Below are positions 36,870-47,090 of a stretch of 64,000 nucleotides of DNA, in pieces. The translations under genes and the position numbers were made by a program. This stretch comes from Mesostigma viride (taxonomy: Eukaryota > Streptophyta > Mesostigmatophyceae > Mesostigmatales > Mesostigmataceae): positions 813,727-877,726 of the forward strand of contig RPFO01001598.1 of NCBI GenBank assembly GCA_009746045.1, written 5' to 3'. Below the pieces are notes generated by a model. It was not told the origin of the DNA, did no database searches, and saw nothing but the letters and a program-made list of their open reading frames with translations. Positions within the stretch are counted from its first letter, which is position 1; each line of letters begins with the position of its first letter.

Positions 36870-37252
36870 ATCAGCGCTGGTATGGGGCCCGTGATAGGCG
36901 TACATGTGACAAGGCCACGGTGGCTATGCCTAACTCATTCTACACTAGTAACTACTGCTGTATTCCCGGCCCTCAGGCTGCTGGGGTCCTGGAGGTGCCG
37001 GCTGGGGCCGCGAGGATCGCCTCAAGTGCCATGCAGGGCTTGTGGCCGACGTAGATGGCTGCCCCCTTCCAGTATACTCCCCCTTCCAGGTTTTGCGGCT
37101 TCCCCGCCGCGTTCTGCCGGAGCTGGAGCCTGCATGGTAGGTCAGCCATCCATAGCTCCCGTCGCTGTTGTTGCTGCGCCAGGGTCAAGTCGTCGTCACT
37201 AGGGTGTACTGTGAGTCTTCTCAGAGCCGCTTGCGGCGTCTGAGAAAAAAAA
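36870..37252 (-). pseudogene. ORF1-a copy 3, C-terminal half (interrupted by the 9.1-kb element)
   Basis: The minus frame gives LAQQQQRREL and VYWKGAAIYVGHKP, equal to the ORF1-a C-terminus, followed by GGAATACAGCAGTAGT as in the ORF1-a 3' UTR. Its other half is at 46370-47090 across the inserted element. At 37241-37252 the ORF1 reading (TTCTCAGACGCCGCAAG on the minus strand) stops exactly at the TIR. Confidence 0.8.
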
Positions 37253-37289
37253 GGGTGGTTTTACCGGATTAGGATACATTTGCACGGCT

Positions 37290-38160
37290 TCAAATGTATC
37301 CTAAATGCACCATTGGCAAACATGGTTTCTGGACATGGTCGATATCATTAATATGTTTGGCAAGCATGATATGATCATGCTTGCCAAAGATGTTGTCTCT
37401 TTTCATATTTCACACATATTATCGGCCTCGGCGTGCCATGCTTCCACGTTTGTTGTCTCTTTTCATATATTGTAAGTATGATCAATAAAATTCCAAACAT
37501 GACCATGTTGGAGACTTCAAGTGGAGCATCATGATTACTGTTTTCACTATTACGTAACCCATGGTTCATGTTAACATGGCATAATGAGCAATCCTATTGA
37601 CCCCATGACTAATGGTGAAGTTAATAAAGTTACATCGTGGCACGTCACTATAGCATCAAGTTGCATCATTGTGCATAAAGTAGTTTAGCACTGAGTTGGC
37701 ATGCCAACACCAGGTACACTAAATAAATTAAAACCAGAATTGATAAACAACCCAGTATCCAAATACAGTATCCATATATATGCAGGTCGTACTACAGGTA
37801 CAGCCACGGCTGCCACGCGGCTTCTGCAGCGATCACGCTCTTTCTCCTAGACAATTGCTCTACTGGTCCCTACAGGTCGGTCGACTTGGACCATGATGCG
37901 TCAAGAACAGTTAATTGACCGACTTAAACAAGATGTTTGTCTACATGCAGCTGTCTGCACCTAACTAACGCGAAACCGCGTGCTACCAAATATAGGGGCA
38001 AATGCATGAGTAACACATGTCAACGCACAACCGGTGGAAATCACGCGATACCAACCGCGGCAACAGTGGTGTGAACATAGCGGGCACTGACATGCAAAAA
38101 AGCACCAGCAGCGGCATCAGTAGCAAATTGTAGTAGCGGAACAATAGCCACTACATCAAT
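37290..38160. other. Gene-free left part of the 9.1-kb element
   Basis: AT-richer sequence with a repeated block (TTGTCTCTTTTCATAT near 37390 and 37450). No supported coding signal. Confidence 0.4.
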
Positions 38161-38540
38161 GCAACAACACATCAGCCCAGCAACACAGCAGCAGCATGAC
38201 CGTAGCACAGCAGCAGCACAACTGTAGCACATCAACACGGCCGCATAGCAGGAGCACAAGTCAGCGCAGCAGCAACTTAGTATGCCGATTCCTGAATTTC
38301 CTATCAGTGGACTATAGTCCATTGATAGGAAATTCACTAATAGGCAGTACTAGCTCAGCAGCACGGCAGCAATGCAGCAGTGCATCAACACAGCAGCACG
38401 ACAGCAATACATCAGCGGCACGGCAGCAATGCAGCAACACATCAGCACAATAGCACAGCAGCAGCACGGCAGCAATGCAGCAGCAATAGCATGGCAGCAC
38501 AGCAGCAGCAGCAGCACATGAGCAGCTCAATGACAACAAC
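38160..38540. repeat. AGC/CAACAC-rich trinucleotide-type repeat region
   Basis: Imperfect CAGCAGCAC/GCAGCAATG units across about 380 bp, open in several frames on both strands, containing a 44-bp palindrome at 38293-38336. The ORFs here are repeat artefacts. Confidence 0.7.
38293..38336. repeat. 44-bp near-perfect palindrome
   Basis: 21-nt arms (TGAATTTCCTATCAGTGGAC and its complement) around a 2-nt centre, with one mismatch. Long palindromes like this are unstable and often mark recent insertions or recombination. Confidence 0.75.
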
Positions 38541-38552
38541 GCTGCTTGCGCT

Positions 38553-41166
38553 TCAGCAGTCGTCGTCGTCGTCATCGTCATCGGCAAGGATGAGCGCTCG
38601 CTTCCGACGCCGGGAGGCGCCTGCGTTGTTGTTCTCCGCCACAACGTCGCTGGGTGGAACCATCTCGCGCAATCGAGCCTCGGCCAGGGTGATATCCGGC
38701 GCTTGCAACGCAGGGACGACCACACCGGGGCACCCGCAGATCTGTGCCTCCAGCTCGTGGAGAGGCACGCAAGAAACCGCGTCCTCCTCCCAACGGGCAC
38801 CCCAGTACATGGCTACCATGTCGTTTTGCGTGTCGACAACAGCGACACGACCATGGTACCTGCCGTCCCGGCTTTCGGTGCGACCGTCCGCGGATGTCAC
38901 ACGCTCCGACGCCCAATGACACACGACTTGCCCTACGAGGTTGCGGCTGCCACTCTTGACCTGCAGCGTTACGCCTTCCCAGCATGCCTTCGCCATGCCG
39001 ACGATGCCCTTCGAGCATTCAGCATCTTGCCACTTCACGACCGGGTGTTCCGCGTCATAGGGCACCTCCTTCAGCGCCTTTAGGCACTCCTTGGTGAGCT
39101 TTTTGTTCGCACCCAAGGAGACTCCATGGGGCGGCTGACCTCGCTTGCCCACCACTTGTGTCAAGACGAGGTCTGAGGCGGTGATGATCACCGTGTGCGC
39201 CGCAGTGGTTGGCGGATGGGGCCATTGCGCAATGTCTGTATTCCACGGGTGCCACGTGTCATGCAAATGCTTAGCGCGGTATACAAAGAGCTCAATAGAA
39301 GGTTGGCCGCCATCCTCCTTCGCAACCACCTCCTTGATGATGCCAACGAGGACTGGAGTCCACGTGAGCTTCGAGTTGCAGAGAATACCAGCTGAAGGGT
39401 GCCAGTATAGAACAGCGGAGCCTTTCTCAACGCCTTGCATGCGCTTCAAGTAAGCGACCTTGGCTGCCATGGCCCTGTCTTCTGCCGCCCATTCCTGCTG
39501 TGTGTGGCCATCATGACGAACTCGGTCTACCAGCGGGGTGACGCGCACCGCCTCTGCGTCGACCAACGCCATGAAGTGCTCTTCTTGCGTCGGTGGTGGT
39601 TCAGGCGCTGCATCGTGCTCACGCAGGGCGGAGATGTCCGCGCGAGATGGCCACGGCAAAGGGCGCCACTCCTCAGGCACCTCCTCAGGGGCATGTGGGA
39701 CTTGACTTGCGAAAAAAGGCCTTGTTTGGCTTGATGGTGTCGGGCGGAAAGTACCACTGCCAGATGCCATGGGGCAACTTCTCGACCCTTGTTTTGATCG
39801 ACTCCAGCTCCTTCCCCAGAAACTCCATGTTCAATGGTGCGAAGGCTGGGGTGTCCTGCAACATCGGAATGCGGTCTGGATCCACAAGTCGGACGCCAAA
39901 CAGCGGCCGCCCCTCCGCATCAAACCTGTATGGCTGTGTCATCGCCTTCCCGCACCGTGGCGCGCCTTCCTGTCGAGTCCCCGCGGGCTGCCACGGCGTC
40001 TTTTGGGACTCCGTGGTCCGGTAGGACAACCAGGTCTCTGTGTTGCCCTGTACCTGGAAGAAGACGGCGTGGTGCACCTTCATTGAGCGACCGCGTTTTT
40101 CAGGCACCGGCTGTGCCGCTCCGCCGCTCCGCCGCTCCGCCGCCCGCCGGCTGCGCCGCCGGCCCGCCGCGCGCCGGCTGCCCCGCCCCGTAGCCCGTCG
40201 ACAGGCTGCCCCGCCCCGCCGCATGCCAGCTGCGCCGGCCCGCCGCCCACGCGCGCCGGCAGCGCCGTTGGCCCCCCGCGCGCCGACGGCCCTGCCCCGC
40301 CGCCCGTTGACAGCCCCGCCCCGCCGCATGCCAGCTGCGCCGGCCCGCCGCCCATGCGCGCCGGCAGCGCCGCTGGCCCCCCGCGCGCCGACGGCCCTGC
40401 CCCGCCGCCCGTCGACTGCCCCGCCCCGCCGCCCGTCGACAGCCCTGCCCCGCCGCATGCAGGCTGCGCCGCCGCTGCCACCTCGCTGCGCGCTGGCTGC
40501 GCCACCTCGCCGCCCGCCGACGGCGCCGCCCCGCCGCGCACCGGCTGCCCCGCCCCGCCGCCTGTCGACTGCCCCGCCCCGCCGCATGCCAGCTGCGCCG
40601 GCCCGCCGCCCACGCGCGCCGGCAGCGCCGCTGGCCCCCCGCGCGCTGACGGCCCTGCCCCGCCGCCCGTCGACTGCCCCGCCCCGCCGCCCGTCGACAG
40701 CCCCGACCCACCGCATGCCAGGTGCGCCGGCCCGCCGCCCGCGCGCGCCGGCAGCGCCGCTGGCCCCCGCGCGCCGACGGCCCTGCCCCGCCGCCCGTCG
40801 ACAGCCCTGCCCCGCCGCCCGTCGACAGCCCTGCCCCGCCGCCCGTCGACAGCCCCGCCCCGCCGCATGCCAGCTGCGCCGGCCCGCTGCCCACGCGCGC
40901 CGGCAGCGCCGCTGGCCCTGCCCCGCCGCCCGTCGACTGCCCCGCCCCGCCGCCCGTCGACAGCCCTGCCCCGCCGCATGCCAGGTGCGCCGGCCCGCCG
41001 CCCGCGCGCACCGGCAGCGCCGCTGGCCCCCCGCGCGCCGACGGCCCTGCCCCGCCGCCCGTCGACAGCCCCGCCCCGCCGCATGCCAGCTGCGCCGGCC
41101 GGCCGCCCATGCGCGCCATGCGCTTCGCAGGTCCATTGGGATCATGAGGCCTGCGCAAAATCTCAC
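38553..41166 (-). CDS. Unrecognised coding region of the 9.1-kb element (frameshifted)
   Basis: Two overlapping minus-strand frames. The upstream frame (41166 to 39685) is mostly the Gly/Arg/Ala repeat but ends in well-formed sequence: VHHAVFFQVQGNTETWLSY, RFDAEGRPLFGVRLVDPDRI, MEFLGKELESIKTRVEKLP, GIWQWYFPPDTIKPNKAFF. The downstream frame (39770 to 38553, 405 codons) continues ASQVPHAPEEVPEEWRPL, then GSAVLYWHPSAGILCNSKL, TELKxx-free Trp-rich stretches, WHPWNTDIAQWPHPPTT, VPYDAEHPVVKWQDAECS and an Asp-rich tail (D x8). The switch falls at a T6 run (about 39712-39717), so one indel splits a single protein. I do not recognise the family; paired Trp/Tyr beta-like blocks could be Tudor/BAH-like, but this is a guess. 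It may be the element's own protein. Confidence 0.5.
40090..41110. repeat. GC-rich minisatellite with 24-bp subunit
   Basis: Composite units of about 105-150 bp built from GCATGCCAGCTGCGCCGG, GCGCGCCGGCAGCGCCG and CCGCCGCCCGTCGACAGCC. At 40790-40860 a 24-bp unit repeats three times exactly. Open in all six frames, so the long ORFs here carry no evidential weight on their own. Confidence 0.9.
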
Positions 41167-41296
41167 CTCGGAGGCCCGTGCTACTTCTAGTAAGATGCTT
41201 GCATTTTCAATGCGTCACCTATATGCAGGCATAGAGGGTGGTACATGGCGCTAGACTCATCAAGGGATAGGAGCCATGCCCTCAGCAATTACTCAC

Positions 41297-42072
41297 CTCC
41301 TGGCCCTTGCTGTTGCGGTCTCGGATGAAGATGATGGTCTACACGCCGCCGCATGCAAACAAGGAATGAGAGACAAAGCCGTGCGAGGCCAATATGGGCA
41401 CAGTGAGAGAAACAAGTCGACGCGAACCTACATCACGAGTGTCAGCGAAGGGGACCCATGGGAGAAGTCTCCCTCCCATGGTATCATTCACGGACACACG
41501 CAGCGGCCATGGGAACAGCCAAAACAGCAGGTTCACACACGCAAGGGCAACGACCTGCAGTGCCTGACCAGCATGTCGGTCAGTTGTGATTGGCAAGGCA
41601 GAGCCACACACACCAGGTACACGCTGCATGGGCAGGGAAGACGCTCTTACATGAGAAAAAGCGAGGAAACGTGCGCGAGAAGGATATTAAGAGCGATCCG
41701 CGCTAGAAGGATGCTACAATAGCATCATATATTCAAGAATTAGCAAAGAAAGATGTAGAAAAGAGACAAAAGAAAGAAATACGAGAGAAAGCAAAGACAG
41801 GGAGCTGCCAAACCGGGCAGACAAAAGGTTACGAGCGGCAAGAGTTGTGAACGCTGCACTTGATTGCTTTCTCTGACTTGTCAACTGCGAAGAGTGACTG
41901 ACTTACCTCTCTGGAAATGGTATGCTCAGCATCCCATGGTAATGAAATGGTGAGCTATGCTGTCAGACATGCCTATATAACATAGCTACCCTAGGGTCCT
42001 AATACAAAACTAGAAATCAAACCATACCGTGAGTTTCCCGGCTCGCACGGCCTCCTCCCTTTGTGCCAACGC
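41297..42072 (-). pseudogene. CFAP299: Two spliced exons matching CFAP299 (ciliary protein), captured in the 9.1-kb element
   Basis: Minus exon 42072-42028 (acceptor TTTGCAG, donor ACG|GTATGG) encodes ALAQREEAVRAGKLT. Minus exon 41338-41297 (acceptor GTGTAG, donor GAG|GTGAGT) encodes TIIFIRDRNSKGQE. Both are whole codon multiples and join in phase. Together they match the conserved core of CFAP299/C4orf22 (recalled animal form ALAMREE...GKL..VIFIRDRNS.GQE), about 21 of 29 positions. CFAP299 is a cilia- and flagella-associated protein. No other CFAP299 exons were found nearby, so this looks like a captured fragment with its intron, not a whole gene. It lies upstream of the 38553-41166 coding region on the same strand and may be spliced to it. 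Confidence 0.65.
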
Positions 42073-42222
42073 CTGCAAACACAACGGGCCGTGGAGGAGG
42101 GTGGAAAGGTGGGCAAGTGTGGAGGAGTTTGGGGGGGACCGGGTTGAGCAGCGGTGGGGGAAAGATGTGCCGGTCATGATGTTGTCAACTACAGCTGTTG
42201 TATCGTGATTCACCTTCAATAA

Positions 42223-42540
42223 GTCTACTGTTCTACATCCGGTGGTGGATGGACACAAGCAATAAAGGCCCCGCCCACAACTCAGATTTCTTTAGAAAAT
42301 CTACTGATCTACATTCGATGGCGCCTTCACAGAAGCAGGAAACTCCGCCCACCGGTCAAATGTGACGCCCAACAAAGCCCCAACTTATTTCTTCAAGAAG
42401 TATACTGTTTTACATCCGGTAGTGCTTGGACAGAAGCAATATGTAAAGCCCGCCCACAAATCGGATTTCTTTACGAAAAACCTGTTTTACATTCGATGGG
42501 GTCTTGACAGATTCAAGCAGCAATACTCGTTTCTACCTGC
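42223..42540. repeat. About 80-bp tandem repeat, four degenerate units
   Basis: Units contain ACTGTTCTACATCCGGTGG, GACAGAAGCAA and CCGCCCACAA at about 42229, 42301, 42402 and 42482. No coding evidence. The stretch 41340-42220 between this and the CFAP299-like exons holds only their intron and purine-rich sequence. Confidence 0.6.
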
Positions 42541-42599
42541 GTGCGACTGCAGCGGCCGAGTGCTGCAACTTGCCTTCACGTCCCAGTCTTCACGTGACA

Positions 42600-43420
42600 G
42601 TCCTGGTCTTCACGTCTTCACGTCTTCACGTCTTCACGTCTTCACGTCTTCACGTCTTCACGTCTTCACGTCTTCACGTCTTCACGTCTTCACGACTTCA
42701 CCTGAACTTGCGGCGTATCGTATCTTTGATACCTTGCATGCACGTCTTCACGTCTTCACGTCTTCACCGCGTCTTCACCTGTCTTCACCACGTCTTCACG
42801 TCTTCGCGTCTTCACGTCTTCACGGCTTCACCTGAACACCTGAACTTCACCTGAACTTGCCGTATCGTGTCTTCACGTCTTCACGTCTTCACGTCTTCAC
42901 GTCTTCACGTCTTCACCGCGTCTTCACCTGTCTTCACCACGTCTTCACGGCTTCACGGCTTCACGTCTTCACGGCTTCACCTGAACACCTGAACTTCACC
43001 TGAACTTGCCGTATCGTGTCTTCACGTCTTCACGTCTTCACGTCTTCACGTCTTCACGTCTTCACCGCGTCTTCACCTGTCTTCACCACGTCTTCACGTC
43101 TTCGCGTCTTCACGTCTTCACGGCTTCACCTGAACACCTGAACTTCACCTGAACTTGCCGTATCGTGTCTTCACGTCTTCACGTCTTCACGTCTTCACGT
43201 CTTCACGTCTTCACCGCGTCTTCACCTGTCTTCACCACGTCTTCACGGCTTCGCGTCTTCACGTCTTCACGGCTTCACCTGAACACCTGAACTTCACCTG
43301 AACTTGCCGTATCGTGTCTTCACGTCTTCACGTCTTCACGTCTTCACGTCTTCACGTCTTCACCGCGTCTTCACCTGTCTTCACCACGTCTTCACGGCTT
43401 CACCTGAACACCTGAACTTT
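42600..43420. repeat. CTTCACGT octamer array with 149-bp higher-order repeat
   Basis: Runs of the octamer CTTCACGT alternate with a spacer carrying GAACTTGCCGTATCGTGT. That spacer begins at 42853, 43002, 43151 and 43300, exactly 149 bp apart each time. Non-coding. Confidence 0.95.
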
Positions 43421-43584
43421 GCGTATCGTATCTTTCATACATTGCATCATTTGCATGCCTTGGAGCTGCACGTCTTCAAGGAGTGTCACCCAGTTCCCGC
43501 TTGATTCAAATGCACTTCGCGCTTGAATTCGTGACTTCGCCCCGCTCAAGGTGGAAAGAATGATGGGCACTAGCCACGGGAACT

Positions 43585-43932
43585 ATGCCCGATGCTGATA
43601 GCCGAAGCGATGACATGGACGAATTGATTGATTTGTGTTATGCCGGGGACGATTGTAGAAAATGGGTGCTAGGAAAGAAATCTGGTGCCATGAAAGTAGA
43701 TTTTTTGGCCGGTGCAAACCACCAATGCGCCGGCCGATGTGGCAAGGTCCTGCACGGCAGCCAGAGCGCACCCAGCCAGAGCGTACCCAGCCGCTGCCGC
43801 CGCCGACCCCCGTACTGGTGGGCGTGGAACAGACGATGAGAGAGATGCAACGAGCTATGGAGAACCAAAGCAAGAAGGTTGAAGAGCTTGGTTTGCAGCT
43901 GCGTCAAGAGGTGCAGAAACAAGTGGTCCAGC

Positions 43933-43980
<48 letters not shown>

Positions 43981-44029
43981 TGCAGCAGCAACTGCAGCAG
44001 CAACTGCAGCAGCAACTGCAGCAACAACT

Positions 44030-44098
<69 letters not shown>

Positions 44099-45850
44099 CT
44101 TCAGTTCCCGCAGGCAGCGTCGGCAATGTCGCAGTTTCCACAGGCATTGTCGGCACTGCAGCAGTTTTCGCAGGGACCGTCGGCAGCAGAGCAGTTCCCG
44201 CAGGGATCATCGGTGGTGCAGCAGTTCTTTGTGAGTCATTCGTGTAGTGTTGAGTGGGTGGGGTGGGTGTGTGTGTGGGGGGGGGGTGTAGGGGGGATTT
44301 GACTGTGTGACTGCGTGGCTGCTTGGCTGGAAAGGAGGGTGCGTGGTTGTGTGGCTGCGTGGCTGCGCTGCTGCGTGGCTGCGTGGCTGCTTGGCTGGAA
44401 AGGAGGGTGCGTGGCTGTGTGGCTGCGTGGCTGCGCTGCTGCGTGGCTGCGTGGCTGCGCTGCTGCGTGGCTGCGTGGCTGCGTGGCTGCGTGGCTGCGT
44501 GGCTGCGTGGCTGCGTGGCTGCGTGGCTGCGTGGCTGCTTGGCTGGAAAGGAGGGTGCGTGGCTGTGTGGCTGCGTGGCTGCGCTGCTGCGTGGCTGCGT
44601 GGCTGCGTGGCTGCTTGGCTGGAAAGGAGGGTGCGTGGCTGTGTGGCTGCGTGGCTGCGCTGCTGCGTGGCTGCGTGGCTGCGTGGCTGCGTGGCTGCGT
44701 GGCTGCGTGGCTGGAAAGGAGGGTGCGTGGCTGTGTGGCTGCGTGGCTGCGCTGCTGCGTGGCTGCGTGGCTGCGTGGCTGCGTGGCTGCGCTGCTGCGT
44801 GGCTGCGTGGCTGCGTGGCTGCGTGGCTGTGTGGCTGCGTGGCTGCGCTGCTGCGTGGCTGCGTGGCTGCGTGGCTGCGTGGCTGCGTGGCTGCTTGGCT
44901 GGAAAGGAGGGTGCGTGGCTGTGTGGCTGCGTGGCTGCGCTGCTGCGTGGCTGCGTGGCTGCGTGGCTGCGTGGCTGCGTGGCTGCGTGGCTGCGTGGCT
45001 GGAAAGGAGGGTGCGTGGCTGTGTGGCTGCGTGGCTGCGCTGCTGCGTGGCTGCGCTGCTGCGTGGCTGCGTGGCTGCGTGGCTGCGTGGCTGCGCTGCT
45101 GCGTGGCTGCGTGGCTGCGTGGCTGTGTGGCTGCGTGGCTGCGCTGCTGCGTGGCTGCGTGGCTGCGTGGCTGCGTGGCTGCGTGGCTGCTTGGCTGGAA
45201 AGGAGGGTGCGTGGCTGTGTGGCTGCGTGGCTGCGCTGCTGCGTGGCTGCGTGGCTGCGTGGCTGGAAAGGAGGGTGCGTGGCTGTGTGGCTGCGTGGCT
45301 GCGCTGCTGCGTGGCTGCGTGGCTGCGTGGCTGCGTGGCTGCTTGGCTGGAAAGGAGGGTGCGTGGCTGTGTGGCTGCGTAGCTGCGCTGCTGCGTGGCT
45401 GCGTGGCTGCGTGGCTGCGTGGCTGCGTGGCTGCGTGGCTGCGTGGCTGCGTGGCTGGAAAGGAGGGTGCGTGGCTGTGTGGCTGCGTGGCTGCGCTGCT
45501 GCGTGGCTGCGTGGCTGCGTGGCTGCGTGGCTGGCTGGGGGGGGGGGGGGTGCCGGGTGCGTGGATGCGTGGATGTGTGGCTGGGTGGGTGCGTCACTGC
45601 GTGGCTGGCTGGCTCTGTGGCTGCGTGGGCGGCTGGATGGCCGGGTCAGCGTGGCTGCGTGTTCAATGGGATGCTAATATGTTGTTGCCTTTGGATGCCA
45701 CAGTTCATGGATTCTTTTGTTCACATGCAGGTGCTGCCGTCTTCCCCATCGACGTCGTCAAGACCGATGTCGCCAAGAAGGATGATGCAATCACTCTCGG
45801 CCATGTTTAACTCATGTGGGCCTTCATGGCCATACGGGAAATATTATTGA
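43585..45850 (+). CDS. Poly-glutamine protein of the 9.1-kb element, probably broken or multi-exon
   Basis: Three pieces look coding. 43585 onward: MPDADSRSDDMDELIDLCYA to HQCAGRCGKVLH. From about 43760 in another frame: QPERTQPERTQPLPPPTP, TMREMQRAMENQSKKVEELG (coiled coil), then CAG-encoded Gln runs at 43937-44096. Beyond that a third frame gives regular QFPQ units (LQFPQAASAMSQFPQALSAL, QQFSQGPSAAEQFPQ) ending QQFF at donor GTGAGT (44224). An intron filled by the GTGGCTGC array could splice to 45730 (VLPSSPSTSSRPMSPRRMM), with a stop near 45850. Frame changes across the CAG tract could be repeat-length change or consensus error. Function unknown. Confidence 0.4.
43937..44096. repeat. CAG/CTG trinucleotide repeat
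   Basis: (CAG)n, then CTGCAGCAGCAA-type units, then (CAG)n again. Encodes Gln, Ala or Ser by frame. Prone to length change. Confidence 0.95.
44300..45530. repeat. GTGGCTGC octamer array, about 1.2 kb
   Basis: Tandem GTGGCTGC octamers with variants GCTGCTGC and GTGGCTGT, punctuated about eleven times by GGCTGGAAAGGAGGGTGC at irregular spacing. Open in three plus frames and one minus frame (453-495 codons), which is expected of an 8-bp repeat lacking stops. Probably intronic. Confidence 0.95.
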
Positions 45851-46368
45851 ATCAGTTCTTTGACACTGAGTTGGCACTACGCAACACCTTTGATGCACAT
45901 GAGTGCAGGGCGCATGTGTTGAAACCATGCAACCATGGCGATCCCTCAAAAAGTTTGGTTATGTAATAAGTGACACAATTATTCCGGACGTATGATGGCC
46001 CAACGTCCTGTAAGGTTGAGTTGTCTTGGAGGAGGAGCGTGATGACCGCGGAAGCCGCGTGGGTGTCTGTAGTGCTATATCTTGAAGATGTACGGTCTTG
46101 GAAGAGTTATGGTCTTGGAATCATATAATAATGAGCTTGGAATAAAGTTGCGGGCAGCCTTCAATTGGCATATGTTGTCTCATTGATGTTGTCTCATTGC
46201 GTTAATGGGTCAATTGTCTTAGTTTATATAATGTATATCTTGGGAAACTCATTGCTTCAATAAAATGCATGCTAGGCGCAATCAACCCCCACAAACACAT
46301 CTGAAAACTGCACACTGCATCAAATGTATCCTAGACAAAAAAATGTATCCTAATCCGGTAAAACCACC
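45850..46368. other. Gene-free right end of the 9.1-kb element
   Basis: AT-richer 3' flank containing AATAAAAT-like stretches and sub-terminal copies of the TAGGATACATTT motif before the right TIR. No coding signal. Confidence 0.4.
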
Positions 46369-46369
46369 C

Positions 46370-47090
46370 AAATCTTGTCCGCCGGGTTCTCAAAGATGAG
46401 CAGATCAAGCGGAGGCGCCCCTGCCTTACCCCGCGGGCGGGGAACTAAGGTGGTGACTGGGCGTCCAGCTTGATCTCACCAATGAGGCCCATGCGACAAA
46501 GGATTTCCTTCTCAAACGCCTGTGCAAGCTTCTCGGAAATTATTCTCACCACCAGGTCGAAGTCAGTCTTGACGATGACGTCAATTAAGGCTGCGCTTGG
46601 CGAGCTCGGCCTCCTCGCCGGGAGGTCGAGCGTCTGCACTGCTGGAGCTGTGCTGCGACGGCGGAGGTGGTGGAGGTGGTGTGTTGCTTGAGCATGTCCG
46701 CCCAGGTCTGGGTGGGAGGGGCATCGCCAGCCCGGCCAGCGGGGGCTGGCTTGGCGGCAATGTCCTTCACCGCCTGGGCGCCGGTGAGGCCTGCGGTGTT
46801 TTGCAGGCACTCGACGATGGCGATTGCGTTGTCCTGAGGCGCTTGTCGGTGTCGCGGAGCTGACCGGTGATGGAGTCGGTGGAGGCGGTGGGGGGGGGGG
46901 GTGTGGAGGCGAGGAGGGTGCATGGAGGTGGCGGTGGAGATGGCGGGGAGCTCCACCAACCAGCATGCGGCCCACAGCTGCCACATCTGCAGCGAGGGGA
47001 AGTCACGTGCTGCGAGATGGCGTCTTGAAGGTGGATCGAGGGGGAAGGTGGATTCGGTCAAGGGGGCGGGGTTCAGAAGGTCCTCGGCAG
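46370..47090 (-). pseudogene. ORF1-a copy 3, N-terminal/central half
   Basis: Minus frames give DNAIAIVECLQNTAGL, QAVKDIAAKPAPAGRAGD, WADMLKQHTTSTTSAVAAQL and PRARGKAGAPP up to GGACAAGATTT, where the 9.1-kb element begins. Several frameshifts. The first 170 or so residues are missing (5' truncation near 47100). Confidence 0.8.

Larger units (their letters stand above)
37253..46369. mobile_element. 9.1-kb element with perfect 29-bp terminal inverted repeats inserted in an ORF1-a copy
   Basis: The left end begins GGGTGGTTTTACCGGATT at 37253; the reverse complement of the right end (46369 backward) is identical for 29 bases. Sub-terminal copies of TAGGATACATTT repeat at both ends and form a 13-bp hairpin on the left. 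Rejoining the flanks restores the ORF1-a sequence ...GAGAAAAnAAATCTTGTCC, with AAA as the shared target bases, so a 3-bp target duplication is likely. Contents: unrecognised minus-strand coding region 38553-41166, two CFAP299-like exons, a poly-Gln ORF on the plus strand, and arrays at 40090-41110, 42223-42540, 42600-43420 and 44300-45530. No DDE transposase was recognised. TIR plus 3-bp TSD would fit PIF/Harbinger- or CMC-type DNA transposons (inference). Confidence 0.8.

Noticed and set aside
40040-41254. Several 270-400-codon open frames in the GC-rich minisatellite
   Set aside because: Open in all frames because the 24-bp units lack stop codons. Only the non-repetitive minus-strand end below about 40080 was kept.
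42600-43420. CRISPR-like regular repeat-spacer look
   Set aside because: Spacers are themselves repeats, the period is set by degenerate octamers, there are no cas genes and the genome is eukaryotic.
44307-45810. Overlapping 355-495-codon open frames on both strands
   Set aside because: An 8-bp tandem repeat with no stop in any phase gives long frames automatically; translations are cyclic (CVAAWLRG) with no non-repetitive domain.
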